Shown here piece after piece: positions 54,052-62,481 of a DNA stretch of 62,905 bases (position 1 is its first letter; each line of letters opens with the position of its first letter). The notes under the pieces are model-generated. The model did no database searches. It was not told where the DNA came from and worked only from the letters and a program-made list of their open reading frames with translations. Position numbers and translations under genes: made by a program. The stretch comes from an uncultured Eubacterium sp. (GTDB lineage Bacteria; Bacillota; Clostridia; Lachnospirales; Lachnospiraceae): NCBI GenBank assembly GCA_910589665.1, contig CAJUTR010000015.1, positions 1-62,905 on the forward strand. Direction: 5' to 3'.

Positions 54052-55692
54052 TTAACATTTCTCAAAGATCCATTTTTGGCAGGAGTTTCCGTAATATGTC
54101 CACTGACATACATTCGCGCCATCATATGTACCAAAGTTGTACACATCCAGTGACTTTTTATCCCCCGTCACTTTCGTCACAATGCCATATACATTTGCCT
54201 CGGATGTTTTCACGACTTTGAATTTCTGGGCATCTGCCCCATTCGCCGAGTATGTCTGGACATTGACACCGTCCTCTTTTGCTCCATACTGGATATCCAG
54301 CATATAACCGTTGCCATTCTTCAGTGTGAAATAGCCGTCTCCTTGATTGGACAGATACCATCTCTGCCCCTGCACGCCGGTCCCCGTGCCAATCTCTACA
54401 TTCACACCATTGCCGCCGGTATTGTTCTGCACCTGAAGGTATTTCTGCGCATTGATATTCTTTATGTAATACCAGCCATTCGGAATCGTCTGCCCGCTGA
54501 CGCTGGATGAACCGCCTCCTGTCTGATTCCCGAACCCAGCATCCTTATATGCCTGGATCACATTGTAATACGCACTTTTCGGAGCGTTTAAATATGAGAA
54601 TATCAATGGCTTCTGCCCTTTGATCCATGTCACCTGATCCGAAATCCCCCACCATGTCAATCCGGTAATATTTCCGCCTGATTTCTTGATCTTCAATACA
54701 TTTTTCATCAGATCGTACAAGTACCCTGCCAAATCCGCATCCGATTTGTTCGTTACATCAAGCTCTGTAATCTGTACTTCAAAGCCAGCATTTACAAATG
54801 CCTGAAGCGCAGCCGTGTAATAGGAAACGCTTGGGAACGTCGTTCCAAGATGCGACTGCATGCCAACGCCGTTACAAATCTTTTTCTCTGCATTGATGTA
54901 ACGGATCATCGTGATGATATCATCGACTTCCATATAAGTATTGAAATCGTTATACATCAGGCTTACCGAATTCGTCAGCTTAAAGTAAGCCAGACAATCA
55001 TACGCGTACTGGAATGCGCGTTTTACGAAAGCCGGCCTGTTTCCGCAATTTCCATAAATCTTACTCCAGCCGGAAGGTGTCGCGTGAAGATATTCATTGA
55101 CCACATCCCATGTGTAGACTACACTTCCATACTTGCTCGTATAAACATGGTTCATCACACTTTTTATGTAGTACTCCATACGGTTATTCATCTGAGATTC
55201 AGAAACATAACCATAGTTTGGCGAGTAACCAACCCGGAAAAACCAGTCCGGTGTCTGGCTGTGCCAGATCAACGTATGGGCGCGGACCCCGATACCATTC
55301 TCATAACAAATTTTGAGTACCTGATCGATCGTGTCAAAATTTATTTTGGGAACATAGGTCTCCTGCATCGAAGACGGCACGTAGTATCCCCACTCCTTCG
55401 CCGTCTCCTGACGAATCAGGCTCGGACTGCCGCCTAACATCGCATCCGGTTTCATTTCATTTTCCAGTGTAATGCTGTTATAATGTGACTTGATATGTGA
55501 AAGTGTAGCGGGATCCTTTAACTGGTTCAATGACACACAGTTTCCCGAACGCCCAAACACTTTCCCATACGTGTTCAGCAGCGTCTCATTTGCTGCTTTC
55601 GTTTCTGTTTTCGGCACCATGCAGGTTCCCAATACGAGCACACCGATCAGAATAGCGGAAAACAAGCGTTTTCCTTTTCGTAACGCCTTCAT
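54052..55692 (-). CDS. GH10 endo-1,4-beta-xylanase with C-terminal ricin-type (CBM13) domain
   Basis: This 546-aa secreted enzyme cleaves the xylan backbone. It has a signal peptide (FSAILIGVLVLGTCMVP, 11-27) and a GH10 barrel about 40-385 with the acid/base Glu200 in WDVVNE and the nucleophile Glu310 in QITELD. A Gly/Ser linker is followed by a beta-trefoil lectin domain (about 405-546) with YLQVQNNTGGNGVNVEIG and QKW-type repeats that bind xylan or sugars. I start it at the ATG at 55692 behind GGAGG; the longest frame uses a TTG inside that ribosome site. A candidate promoter lies at 55797-55826. Confidence 0.95.
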   Translation of the reverse strand: MKALRKGKRLFSAILIGVLVLGTCMVPKTETKAANETLLNTYGKVFGRSGNCVSLNQLKDPATLSHIKSHYNSITLENEMKPDAMLGGSPSLIRQETAKEWGYYVPSSMQETYVPKINFDTIDQVLKICYENGIGVRAHTLIWHSQTPDWFFRVGYSPNYGYVSESQMNNRMEYYIKSVMNHVYTSKYGSVVYTWDVVNEYLHATPSGWSKIYGNCGNRPAFVKRAFQYAYDCLAYFKLTNSVSLMYNDFNTYMEVDDIITMIRYINAEKKICNGVGMQSHLGTTFPSVSYYTAALQAFVNAGFEVQITELDVTNKSDADLAGYLYDLMKNVLKIKKSGGNITGLTWWGISDQVTWIKGQKPLIFSYLNAPKSAYYNVIQAYKDAGFGNQTGGGSSSVSGQTIPNGWYYIKNINAQKYLQVQNNTGGNGVNVEIGTGTGVQGQRWYLSNQGDGYFTLKNGNGYMLDIQYGAKEDGVNVQTYSANGADAQKFKVVKTSEANVYGIVTKVTGDKKSLDVYNFGTYDGANVCQWTYYGNSCQKWIFEKC

Positions 55693-55796
55693 TTTACATG
55701 TAACCTCCAATATTTTTTATTTCGCTTTGGCTGACACCCCATAACGTAACCCAAATACCTCCTTCCCAAAATATTTGTCTCACAAAGCTTATTCAC

Positions 55797-55826
55797 AGTG
55801 TAACACCAATCTATTTTCGCAGTCAA
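55797..55826 (-). promoter_or_regulatory. Candidate xylanase promoter
   Basis: On the minus strand, TTGACT (55821-55826) and TACACT (55797-55802) are 18 nt apart, about 105 nt before the start codon. Confidence 0.5.
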
Positions 55827-55909
55827 TCCTTTTGAATAAATGCGTTGATAAGAGTTTGTAATTTCTCCTATTAGTTTCCAGATTCAAATCACGATTCTTA
55901 GTAAAAAAT

Positions 55910-56274
55910 CTAATTTTCGACATAAAAAGAAAGTATACGCTTTACCGAAGTCAGATAACTGCCCCCAAACATATTCAGATGATTTAAAAGCTGATACAGG
56001 TTATACAGATCACGTCGGCTCTCATAACCCGGCTGCCATGATGCTGCCTCCCGATAAGCGTCATAAAATTCCCTCGGAAACCCGCCGAACAGTTCTGTCA
56101 TGGCTAAATCCGCCTCGGCATGCCCGACATAAACAGGGTAAGGCGGAATGCCTGATTGATATCTCCGCCGAAGACGCGTTCCTTCTGCACGATCCTTCTG
56201 CCACTTCCCCAGAACAACGAAATGGCGCTTTCTAATGAAGTAACATACTGTAATGATATGCTTGTTAGATCCAT
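55910..56274 (-). pseudogene. Fructosamine-3-kinase-like pseudogene with large internal deletion
   Basis: The first part (from ATG 56274, with GAGGAG) encodes an N-terminus ending IVQKERVFGGDINQAFRLTL, the glycine-rich loop region of fructosamine kinases. The sequence then continues in another frame with VYVGHAEADLAMTELFGGFPREFYDAY and the C-terminal RRDLYNLYQLLNHLNMFGGSYL, the family's usual end. About 200 residues between, including the HGDLW catalytic motif, are gone. Confidence 0.8.
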
Positions 56275-56310
56275 GTCTGCTCTCCTCTTTTTTGCCCTAT
56301 TTTACATATG

Positions 56311-56751
56311 CTATATATTTCTCTTTACATTCAGAACATTCATCAACGCCTCTTGTAATACTCTTGACACATTAATTCCTGCATGCTCAGCTTCATAATT
56401 GAGCCAACTAGGAAGTGCAACATTTCTCCTAACTGTTTTTGTATCAACTTTTTTTCTATACTCAGAAAAATCTACATCTACATACGTTAAAATACCTTCA
56501 GAGAAATCAATATCCTCTGTATCTTGCTTTACTTTTTCCATTGCAGCGATCTGATCTGACGGCATAGGAAGTTCTTCCTTATTATCCTCCATTGAAATTC
56601 CAGCTAACCCAATAGCGTCCCTCGCCATCTCAATAGCATCTGCAAAAGTAGCACCTTCGGTAAAAATCTGCATGTCAGGAACACATACTAAAAAGGGATG
56701 TTCGGAACCATCATTTGTATTCAATATAAAAGTTGGATAAACCTGTTTCAT
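56311..56751 (-). CDS. HicB-family antitoxin-like protein without HicA
   Basis: This 146-aa protein has a partial RNase H-like HicB fold (YPTFILNTNDGSEHPFLVCVPDM ... TFADAIEMARDAIGLA, about 5-50) and a C-terminal ribbon-helix-helix-like DNA-binding tail (VALPSWLNYEAEHAGINVSRVLQEAL). A HicA toxin would normally lie next to it, but neither flank encodes the HicA fold. A 20-codon frame with a good ribosome site lies just upstream and overlaps the start by 4 nt. Confidence 0.8.
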   Translation of the reverse strand: MKQVYPTFILNTNDGSEHPFLVCVPDMQIFTEGATFADAIEMARDAIGLAGISMEDNKEELPMPSDQIAAMEKVKQDTEDIDFSEGILTYVDVDFSEYRKKVDTKTVRRNVALPSWLNYEAEHAGINVSRVLQEALMNVLNVKRNI

Positions 56752-56810
56752 ATCATTCTCTCCTTATAATAACTTCCATTTTCTAAGAATCTTTTTTGCC
56801 AAATTCTCAT
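56748..56810 (-). CDS. 20-codon open frame coupled to hicB
   Basis: ATG at 56810 is 6 nt after AAGGAGG and the frame reads MRIWQKRFLENGSYYKERMI. The stop overlaps the hicB start as ATGA. It might be a residue of a lost hicA (LENG resembles its N-terminal helix) or a leader peptide. Too short to judge further. Confidence 0.3.
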   Translation of the reverse strand: MRIWQKRFLENGSYYKERMI

Positions 56811-56831
56811 TCGTGTCCTCCTTATAACAAT

Positions 56832-56860
56832 ATTATACACACTAATTACATAATAACCAA
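56832..56860 (-). promoter_or_regulatory. Promoter upstream of hicB
   Basis: On the minus strand, TTGGTT (56855-56860) and TATAAT (56832-56837) are 17 nt apart, just before the ribosome site of the 20-codon frame. Confidence 0.6.
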
Positions 56861-56988
56861 TACACAACTTACATTATTTAACATGTTTCCTCCGTGAACG
56901 GTACAAAATCTTCGAGAATGGTGCCCCTCCGACACCTTTCGACACCCCGCCGCATATATTAAACCAAACCAAAGAAAGGGGAAATCCG

Positions 56989-57900
56989 ATGAAACACATC
57001 CTATTTTTCCTGATCGTATGTATCATCCTGCTGCTGATCCTCTTACACTTTCACCGCAAAAAGAAGAAGCTTATCCATAAGATCCGCTGCCTGTCCTTTC
57101 ACGACAAATGCCGCTTCCTGAATGAGCTCTGTGAGCCACTTGGTTACCGGTATGAACCCGATCAGGACATCTTCACGAGTACAACTGACGCATGGCAAAA
57201 ATTTTATGGCTATGGGGACATTTACGATAAGCTGGCGCCGTTGGGGTGCATGGTTTTTGACTCTCTGCCGGTCTATTTTGATTATTGCGGAAAAACGTGG
57301 CTGATCGAATGCTGGAAAGGACAGTATGGCATCAATACGGGAAGTGAGGTTGGCGTATACCACGCCGACGGCATTGTTCCGCCGGAAAAGCGGAGAACGA
57401 CGATATTCGCGGCCGTACCGGAATATGAGTATCTGGATATGAGGACAGAGCTTCTCTACCGCGGGCGTCCTATCGCCAATATCAGCGCCGCCCACTGGTG
57501 GCTCACAATCTTCTCGATGGGACACGTTTCGAAACCGCGCGACCTGACGCTGAATGTCTCGATCCGGTTTCCGGATACCGAAATGAGAAATGCTTTTATC
57601 GACTCCCTCCTTCAGGCCGGCTGCGATCCGGACTCTATCGGGATCTGCTTTAACACCGTGCTCTTTACATTTGCAGCGCATTGTCATAAGACGGGATGTC
57701 TTGACCGGCTTATACTGCTGAAGCTCCGCTTCTTCTGCTGTTTGTATCGTTTTGTGACGCGTCCGTTCACATGCACTTGCGATAAACTCCTATACCTTTA
57801 CTTCTATTTACCGTTCGCGTTCCGGCACATGCTCCGGTTAAAAAGATTCAAACATCACAGAAAGGAGTACCGCTATGGGATGCCGCCAGAGATTAAATAA
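56989..57900 (+). CDS. DUF4474-domain membrane-anchored protein
   Basis: This 303-aa protein has an N-terminal membrane helix (LFFLIVCIILLLILLHF, 5-21) and a basic stretch. The DUF4474 domain (about 50-240) shows YRYEPDQDIFTSTTDAWQKFYGY, YFDYCGKTWLIECWKGQYGINTG and EVGVY. This domain is common in Clostridia and has no known activity. The start follows AAAGGGG. Its last 26 nt overlap the phosphoesterase gene, so the two form a transcription unit running opposite to everything around it. Confidence 0.85.
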   Translation: MKHILFFLIVCIILLLILLHFHRKKKKLIHKIRCLSFHDKCRFLNELCEPLGYRYEPDQDIFTSTTDAWQKFYGYGDIYDKLAPLGCMVFDSLPVYFDYCGKTWLIECWKGQYGINTGSEVGVYHADGIVPPEKRRTTIFAAVPEYEYLDMRTELLYRGRPIANISAAHWWLTIFSMGHVSKPRDLTLNVSIRFPDTEMRNAFIDSLLQAGCDPDSIGICFNTVLFTFAAHCHKTGCLDRLILLKLRFFCCLYRFVTRPFTCTCDKLLYLYFYLPFAFRHMLRLKRFKHHRKEYRYGMPPEIK

Positions 57901-58789
57901 ATCCTTTAAAAACGCTCCCGTATTACCGCTGTCGCCCGCAAACAATTACGTACTATTCAGCGATTGCCACCGCGGGAACGGGACACACAATGATAATTTC
58001 CTGCGAAATGAACATTTGTATATCGCGGCGCTCCGCTACTACTACCAACGAGGATTTACCTATATTGAACTCGGCGACGGGGATGAACTATGGGAGAATC
58101 AGAGCATGGAACCGATCAAAGAAATACACAGTGACGTCTTCGGACTGCTGTCGCAATTCTACCAGGAAAAACGATTGTATATGATTTATGGAAATCATGA
58201 TATCGTAAAAAAATATCCGTCCTTTTCCAAACGGAAATGCGGCTCCTATTTCTGTACCACGCACCAGTGTACCCGGCCCCTCTTTCCCGGTATTACCTTT
58301 TATCCTGCCATCATCCTGCGGGATCCAGGCAGCGGAAAAAGCCTGTACCTGACCCACGGCCATCAGGCATCCCTGATGAATTCCACGCTGTGGCCCATCA
58401 ACCGTTTCCTCGTGCGATACGTCTGGAAACCGCTGGAACAGGTCGGCATCCTCGACCCAACGAGCGCAGCAAAAAACTACACGACCAAAGAGCGTTCTGA
58501 AACGCGGCTTGTGTCATGGGCGAAGTCATACAACCGCACACTGGTTACCGGCCATACACATCGGCCGATGATGTGTACGGAAACGTCTCCTTATTTGAAT
58601 ACAGGAAGCTGCGTACACCCTTACTGCGTCACTTGTATCGAAGTCAGGGGCTGCACGCTCACCCTCGTAAAATGGTATATGGATGCCCATGATAACGGAA
58701 GTCTATATGTAGAACGGGAAGAACTCGCGGATGACGGAAAGGGCTGCCTGTCGCACAAAAGCTGTCTGCGGCAAAAAAACGGTCTCTAG
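57875..58789 (+). CDS. Calcineurin-like metallophosphoesterase
   Basis: This 304-aa enzyme has the full metal-binding set: FSDCHRGNG, ELGDGDELWEN, MIYGNHDIV, LTHGHQAS and VTGHTHRP. The start ATG (57875) has AAAGGAG 7 nt upstream and lies within the end of the DUF4474 gene. There is no signal peptide. The substrate is unknown; UDP-diacylglucosamine hydrolase-like and nucleotide phosphodiesterase relatives share this layout. A GC-rich terminator follows. Confidence 0.9.
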   Translation: MGCRQRLNKSFKNAPVLPLSPANNYVLFSDCHRGNGTHNDNFLRNEHLYIAALRYYYQRGFTYIELGDGDELWENQSMEPIKEIHSDVFGLLSQFYQEKRLYMIYGNHDIVKKYPSFSKRKCGSYFCTTHQCTRPLFPGITFYPAIILRDPGSGKSLYLTHGHQASLMNSTLWPINRFLVRYVWKPLEQVGILDPTSAAKNYTTKERSETRLVSWAKSYNRTLVTGHTHRPMMCTETSPYLNTGSCVHPYCVTCIEVRGCTLTLVKWYMDAHDNGSLYVEREELADDGKGCLSHKSCLRQKNGL

Positions 58790-58794
58790 CACTA

Positions 58795-58816
58795 GGGCGC
58801 CTGCGGCGCCCTTTCT
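58795..58816 (+). terminator. Terminator after the phosphoesterase gene
   Basis: GGGCGCC-TGC-GGCGCCC (58795-58811) is followed by TTTCT on the plus strand, 6 nt after the stop codon. Confidence 0.75.
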
Positions 58817-58830
58817 ACCATTTGTTGATT

Positions 58831-59379
58831 CTATTGCGTATGTAACAGCGTCCGAAGGAGCATGATATGATATTCCTCATCCAGTATGATCCGCTCTAGT
58901 ACGGCGACAGCCCCTCTATCATTCATCATTCTGATGTGCATTTCGTATTGTTTGATCGCCCCCTGTTCGGCTTCAATATCGGCCTGTAACATGTTTCTGA
59001 TATTACCTGGAATCCGAAGATACTCCGGCGTCCACATCATCGCTCTTCCATTTTGGTACCGCGCGGTAAAATCAACGGTTCCGCCGAGTAGAAAAATCAG
59101 TTCCCCCAGTTTTTGCAGGTGGATCATCTCCGCCATAGCGATTCCCAAAATCGTCTTTGCCAGCGAACACCTCTCGCCGGACATACGGTTCTCGTTGTTG
59201 ATGTACTGCGTGATCGCCGACATTTCTGAGACTGAGCCGCAGTAATCCACACTGAGCAGGTTTGCATATGACGGATTTTTCTCTTCTACCTGGATCGGCG
59301 GATAGGGAAGATCCATCATGATCGGACGGATTCCTGCAAAATTACAGTCATTCACAAGCATGTCATTTTTTTCTTCCAT
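58831..59379 (-). CDS. Ferritin-like diiron protein
   Basis: This 182-aa protein has a four-helix bundle with ligand-type residues in MAEMIHLQ (ExxH), EAEQGAIKQYEMH and LDEEYH. The N-terminal 35 residues (IRPIMMDLPYPPIQVEEKNPSYA) resemble spore-coat manganese-catalase/CotJC-like ferritin relatives. It may store or detoxify iron or peroxide. It lies just beyond the feo operon on the same strand, but an intervening U-tract hairpin and its own TATAAT box (59435-59440) suggest separate control. The hairpin arm contains the GGAG used as ribosome site. Confidence 0.8.
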   Translation of the reverse strand: MEEKNDMLVNDCNFAGIRPIMMDLPYPPIQVEEKNPSYANLLSVDYCGSVSEMSAITQYINNENRMSGERCSLAKTILGIAMAEMIHLQKLGELIFLLGGTVDFTARYQNGRAMMWTPEYLRIPGNIRNMLQADIEAEQGAIKQYEMHIRMMNDRGAVAVLERIILDEEYHIMLLRTLLHTQ

Positions 59380-59440
59380 AAAAAAGAAACTCCAATCTAT
59401 TTATTCTATAAAAATATATTGGAGTTTCTATTAAATTATA
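59379..59440 (-). promoter_or_regulatory. Hairpin overlapping the ferritin-gene ribosome site
   Basis: A perfect 12-bp stem, AGAAACTCCAAT (59385-59396) with ATTGGAGTTTCT (59418-59429), is followed by TTTTTT and then the ferritin ATG. The Shine-Dalgarno GGAG is inside the stem. It can terminate feo read-through, block ferritin translation, or both. TATAAT at 59435-59440 would start a transcript right at the hairpin; its -35 is weak. Confidence 0.65.
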
Positions 59441-59467
59441 CCGTGGGAAAACACGTATGACTTCCTA

Positions 59468-59605
59468 TTATTTATGACAGCCGCCACAACGCTTACAATC
59501 TCCCCCACACTGTATGGATCTCCCATTTTTCTTATCCTTGATCATGCTTCGTACTGCTAACACCGCCGCTAAAACTACCACGGATAAAACTACTGCCGTC
59601 CCCAT
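59468..59605 (-). CDS. FeoB-associated Cys-rich membrane protein
   Basis: This 45-aa protein has one membrane helix (AVVLSVVVLAAVLAV) and a cysteine-rich tail CGGDCKRCGGCHK, matching the small proteins encoded directly after feoB in many Firmicutes. The start (59605) has GAGGAGG and overlaps the feoB end by 16 nt, so the two are coupled. It may hand ferrous iron to or from FeoB, a role not proven for the family. Confidence 0.9.
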   Translation of the reverse strand: MGTAVVLSVVVLAAVLAVRSMIKDKKNGRSIQCGGDCKRCGGCHK

Positions 59606-61794
59606 GCAGCCCTCCTCCTCTCAAACAAGCTCCAACGACTCCTCTCTGCCGGCCGAACAATCAGATAGATCAGTCCGAGCAAAAAAACACTTGCTGCGAT
59701 CATCCCCGGAACGATCGGTGTTCCGGCAAATAACATACCAAACTGATAAAGGATGAGCGCGATGATATAAGCAAACCCACACTGGTATCCGATCGCAAAC
59801 CAAAACCACCGGATATTATTCATCTCACGCTTGATCGCCCCCATTGCAGCAAAGCACGGCGCGCATAAAAGATTAAATGCAAGAAACGCATAGCCTGCTG
59901 CCTGGGACAATCCTTCAAAATCCAGAACGCCAAATACGCCGACTACTTCTTCTTTCGCGACCAGTCCCATCATGACCGCAACCGCAGCAGACGCTTCTCC
60001 AAAACCGAGCGGAGCAAAGATCCAGCTGACTGCATTCCCCAAATGCCCTAAAAGACTATCCGATAATTCCATATCCGCATGGAAACCAAACACTCCCTCT
60101 GTCCATCCGAATACAGAACCAAACCAAATGATAATACTTGATACGAGAATGATCGTACCCGCCCGCCGGATAAACGACCAGCCGCGCTCCCACATACTCC
60201 TCAGAACTGTGCCTGCCGTCGGAAGATGGTAGGCAGGAAGCTCCATGACAAACGGCGCCGCGTCGCCAGCAAAAATTTTCGTCTTCTTCAATATGATACC
60301 TGACACGATCACAGCCCCGATACCGAGAAAATACGCGCTAGGGGCCACCCATCCAGCGCCATCAAACATTGCGCTAGCGATCAGGGCAATGATTGGAAGT
60401 TTTGCCCCGCACGGGATAAATGTCGTCGTGATGATCGTCATCTTCCGGTCCCTGTCATTTTCGATCGTACGGGACGCCATAATACCTGGCACGCCGCACC
60501 CGCTCCCGATCAGCATCGGAATAAAGGATTTACCCGAAAGTCCGAAACGGCGGAAGATCCGGTCCATGATAAAGGCAACGCGCGCCATATATCCGCACGA
60601 CTCGAGGAATGCCAGGAAGAGAAATAACACAAACATCTGCGGCACAAACCCGAGAACCGCTCCGACTCCACCGATGATACCCTCCACTAAAAGTCCTTTC
60701 AGCCAATCCGCGCAGCCGATCGCATTCAGCGCATGTTCCGCAACCGCCGGGATACCTGGAACCCAGATCCCAAACTGTTCCGGCGAGACACTCTCTTTTA
60801 CAGCGTTCGCAACCGCATGGTCATACTCACCTCTGCCGATCCCGCACAAATACCATCCATCGCCAAAGAGTCCGTCATTTGTCCAGTCCGTCACCAGCGT
60901 ACCGACCGAAGTTACCGACACATAATATACGAGGATCATCACAATGGCGAAGATCGGTAAGGCGAATATACGATTTGTCACTATTTTATCAATCCGGTCC
61001 GAAACTGTCAACTTTTCTTTTCCTGCTTTTGTCATACATCCATCGATCATCGAAGAAATATACTCATATCGTTCATTGGTAATGATACTTTCCACATCGT
61101 CATCAAACGTTTCCTCGAGCTGCCTGATGACTTCAGAAACATCCGGCACCCTCTCCATCCATTCGCCCGCTTTTTCGTCATTTTCCAGGCACTTTATCGC
61201 AAAAAACCTCCGCTGTGAAAGAGGGATCCCCTCTGGAAGCATTTTCTCTGCCAGTGAAATGGCATCTTCCGCCGGCCGGCTGAATATGTGTGCAGCTTCT
61301 TTTATATCCCCTGCCAAAGCCAGCGCTTTCTCGGCCGCTTTCATGACGCCGGTTCCTTTTAACGCGGAGATACCGACCGCCTCACAACCTAGTTTCTTTC
61401 CGATCCGCGCTAGATCGATCCGGTCCCCCCGTTTCTCCACGGCATCCATCATATTGACAGCTATCACGACGGGGATGCCAAGTTCCATGATCTGCGTGGA
61501 TAGATACAGGTTTCGCTCCAAATTCGTACCGTCTACGATGTTTATGATAACATCCGGCCTCTCCTGGATGAGGTAGTTCCTCGCTACGACTTCTTCTAGC
61601 GTATACGGGGACAGGGAATAAATCCCTGGCAGGTCCGTTATGACCACCTCCTTATGATTTTTTAATTTTCCTTCTTTCTTTTCCACCGTTACCCCCGGCC
61701 AGTTCCCAACGTACTGGTTCGACCCGGTAAGTGCGTTAAACATCGTCGTCTTACCGCTGTTCGGATTTCCGGCTAACGCAATTCTTACAGACAT
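59590..61794 (-). CDS. feoB: Ferrous iron transporter FeoB
   Basis: This 734-aa membrane GTPase imports Fe2+. The G domain has G1 GNPNSGKTT (8-16), G3 DLPG (54-57) and G4 NMMD (114-117), followed by the GDI-like helical domain (about 170-265). The membrane part has the two Gate motifs with conserved Cys (GSGCGVPGI and LLCAPCFAAMGA). It is complete. It starts 1 nt after the upstream feoA stop. Operon order is feoA-feoA-feoB-Cys-rich protein. Confidence 0.97.
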   Translation of the reverse strand: MSVRIALAGNPNSGKTTMFNALTGSNQYVGNWPGVTVEKKEGKLKNHKEVVITDLPGIYSLSPYTLEEVVARNYLIQERPDVIINIVDGTNLERNLYLSTQIMELGIPVVIAVNMMDAVEKRGDRIDLARIGKKLGCEAVGISALKGTGVMKAAEKALALAGDIKEAAHIFSRPAEDAISLAEKMLPEGIPLSQRRFFAIKCLENDEKAGEWMERVPDVSEVIRQLEETFDDDVESIITNERYEYISSMIDGCMTKAGKEKLTVSDRIDKIVTNRIFALPIFAIVMILVYYVSVTSVGTLVTDWTNDGLFGDGWYLCGIGRGEYDHAVANAVKESVSPEQFGIWVPGIPAVAEHALNAIGCADWLKGLLVEGIIGGVGAVLGFVPQMFVLFLFLAFLESCGYMARVAFIMDRIFRRFGLSGKSFIPMLIGSGCGVPGIMASRTIENDRDRKMTIITTTFIPCGAKLPIIALIASAMFDGAGWVAPSAYFLGIGAVIVSGIILKKTKIFAGDAAPFVMELPAYHLPTAGTVLRSMWERGWSFIRRAGTIILVSSIIIWFGSVFGWTEGVFGFHADMELSDSLLGHLGNAVSWIFAPLGFGEASAAVAVMMGLVAKEEVVGVFGVLDFEGLSQAAGYAFLAFNLLCAPCFAAMGAIKREMNNIRWFWFAIGYQCGFAYIIALILYQFGMLFAGTPIVPGMIAASVFLLGLIYLIVRPAERSRWSLFERRRAAWGRQ

Positions 61795-61795
61795 T

Positions 61796-62029
61796 TCAAG
61801 CCTCCTCCTTTTCTACCTCGATCATTTCCGCATCCGCTTTCCGGATGGACAGCTCGTATCCCCGTACAGTCACTTCGACCGGATCGCCGAGCGGCGCTAC
61901 TTTTCTTATAAAAACACTCGTACCTTTCGTAATTCCCATATCCATAATACGCCTTCTCACTGCTCCTTCCCCTAATAACCGCACGACCCTGACGGTAGTA
62001 CCGCACGGAATCTCCCGCAATGTGTTCAT
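61796..62029 (-). CDS. feoA: FeoA-type SH3-like protein (second copy)
   Basis: This 77-aa SH3-fold protein is thought to regulate FeoB. It shows MNTLREIPCGTTVRVVRLLGEGAVRRRIMDMG and RKVAPLGDPVEVTVRGYELSIR (cores). The start at 62029 is 6 nt after GGAGG; the longest frame extends 10 codons without support. Confidence 0.93.
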   Translation of the reverse strand: MNTLREIPCGTTVRVVRLLGEGAVRRRIMDMGITKGTSVFIRKVAPLGDPVEVTVRGYELSIRKADAEMIEVEKEEA

Positions 62030-62059
62030 CTCTTTCCTCCATCCTCTCCTCTGATCCAT

Positions 62060-62278
62060 TTATTTCTTCTCTACAAAAATTTTGTTCGCCATTTTCCTGC
62101 CAATGGCAATCCTCGCATCCAGCACTCCCACAATGATATTTCCAGCTGCTTCGCTGATTACCGTAACAGCATTTCCCTCGACAAAACCGAGACGATTCAA
62201 AAATCGTTTTGTGTCATCCTTTCCGGAAATCCGGTCTATCACGCCTTCCTCTCCTGGCAAGATCATAGATAACGGCAT
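62060..62278 (-). CDS. feoA: FeoA-type SH3-like protein (first copy)
   Basis: This 72-aa protein is the first gene of the feo operon. It has MPLSMILPGEEGVIDRISG, FLNRLGFVEGNAVTVI and GVLDARIAIGRKMANKIFV. The start at 62278 lies behind AAGGAGG. It differs in sequence from the second FeoA, and two FeoA copies are frequent in Clostridia. Its promoter overlaps the palindrome at 62319-62352. Confidence 0.93.
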   Translation of the reverse strand: MPLSMILPGEEGVIDRISGKDDTKRFLNRLGFVEGNAVTVISEAAGNIIVGVLDARIAIGRKMANKIFVEKK

Positions 62279-62318
62279 ACCGTTCCTCCTTTCATGCACT
62301 TACATTTATTATCTTTAT

Positions 62319-62352
62319 CTTACTAAAGTTAGTATATACTAATTTTAGTAAG
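62319..62352. promoter_or_regulatory. 34-bp palindromic operator for a DtxR/MntR/Feo-type metal repressor
   Basis: The centre TTAGTATATACTAA (62329-62342) is a perfect palindrome. The flanks CTTACTAAA (62319-62327) and TTTAGTAAG (62344-62352) are perfect inverted copies, so only one base pair of the 17 fails. It covers the feo -10 box and spacer. Binding by the divergently encoded regulator at 62482 is the natural inference. Confidence 0.8.
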
Positions 62353-62359
62353 AAGTCAA
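62331..62359 (-). promoter_or_regulatory. feo operon promoter
   Basis: On the minus strand, TTGACT (62354-62359) and TATACT (62331-62336) are 17 nt apart, about 50 nt before the first feoA. Confidence 0.85.
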
Positions 62360-62384
62360 TTACTTTTTTCTTTTTTTCGTCGCA

Positions 62385-62413
62385 TTGCTTTTCCTATCAT
62401 AATATGCTATACT
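62385..62413 (+). promoter_or_regulatory. Promoter of the metal-dependent regulator gene
   Basis: TTGCTT (62385-62390) and TATACT (62408-62413) are 17 nt apart on the plus strand. A small dyad GGCAG/CTGCC follows in the leader. Confidence 0.65.
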
Positions 62414-62481
62414 AATGTAACAACTAACGGCAGGGTTTCTGCCATCGTACCGGATCCATAAGAGTTTGGAGGAATTGATCT

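Noticed and set aside
55689..55742. 17-codon frame just upstream of and overlapping the xylanase start
   Set aside because: The nearest ribosome site is 15 nt away, too far for confident initiation; probably chance.
57043..57687. 214-codon minus-strand frame opposite the DUF4474 gene
   Set aside because: The plus-strand gene has a good ribosome site, a membrane anchor and a known domain; the opposite frame looks like a shadow.
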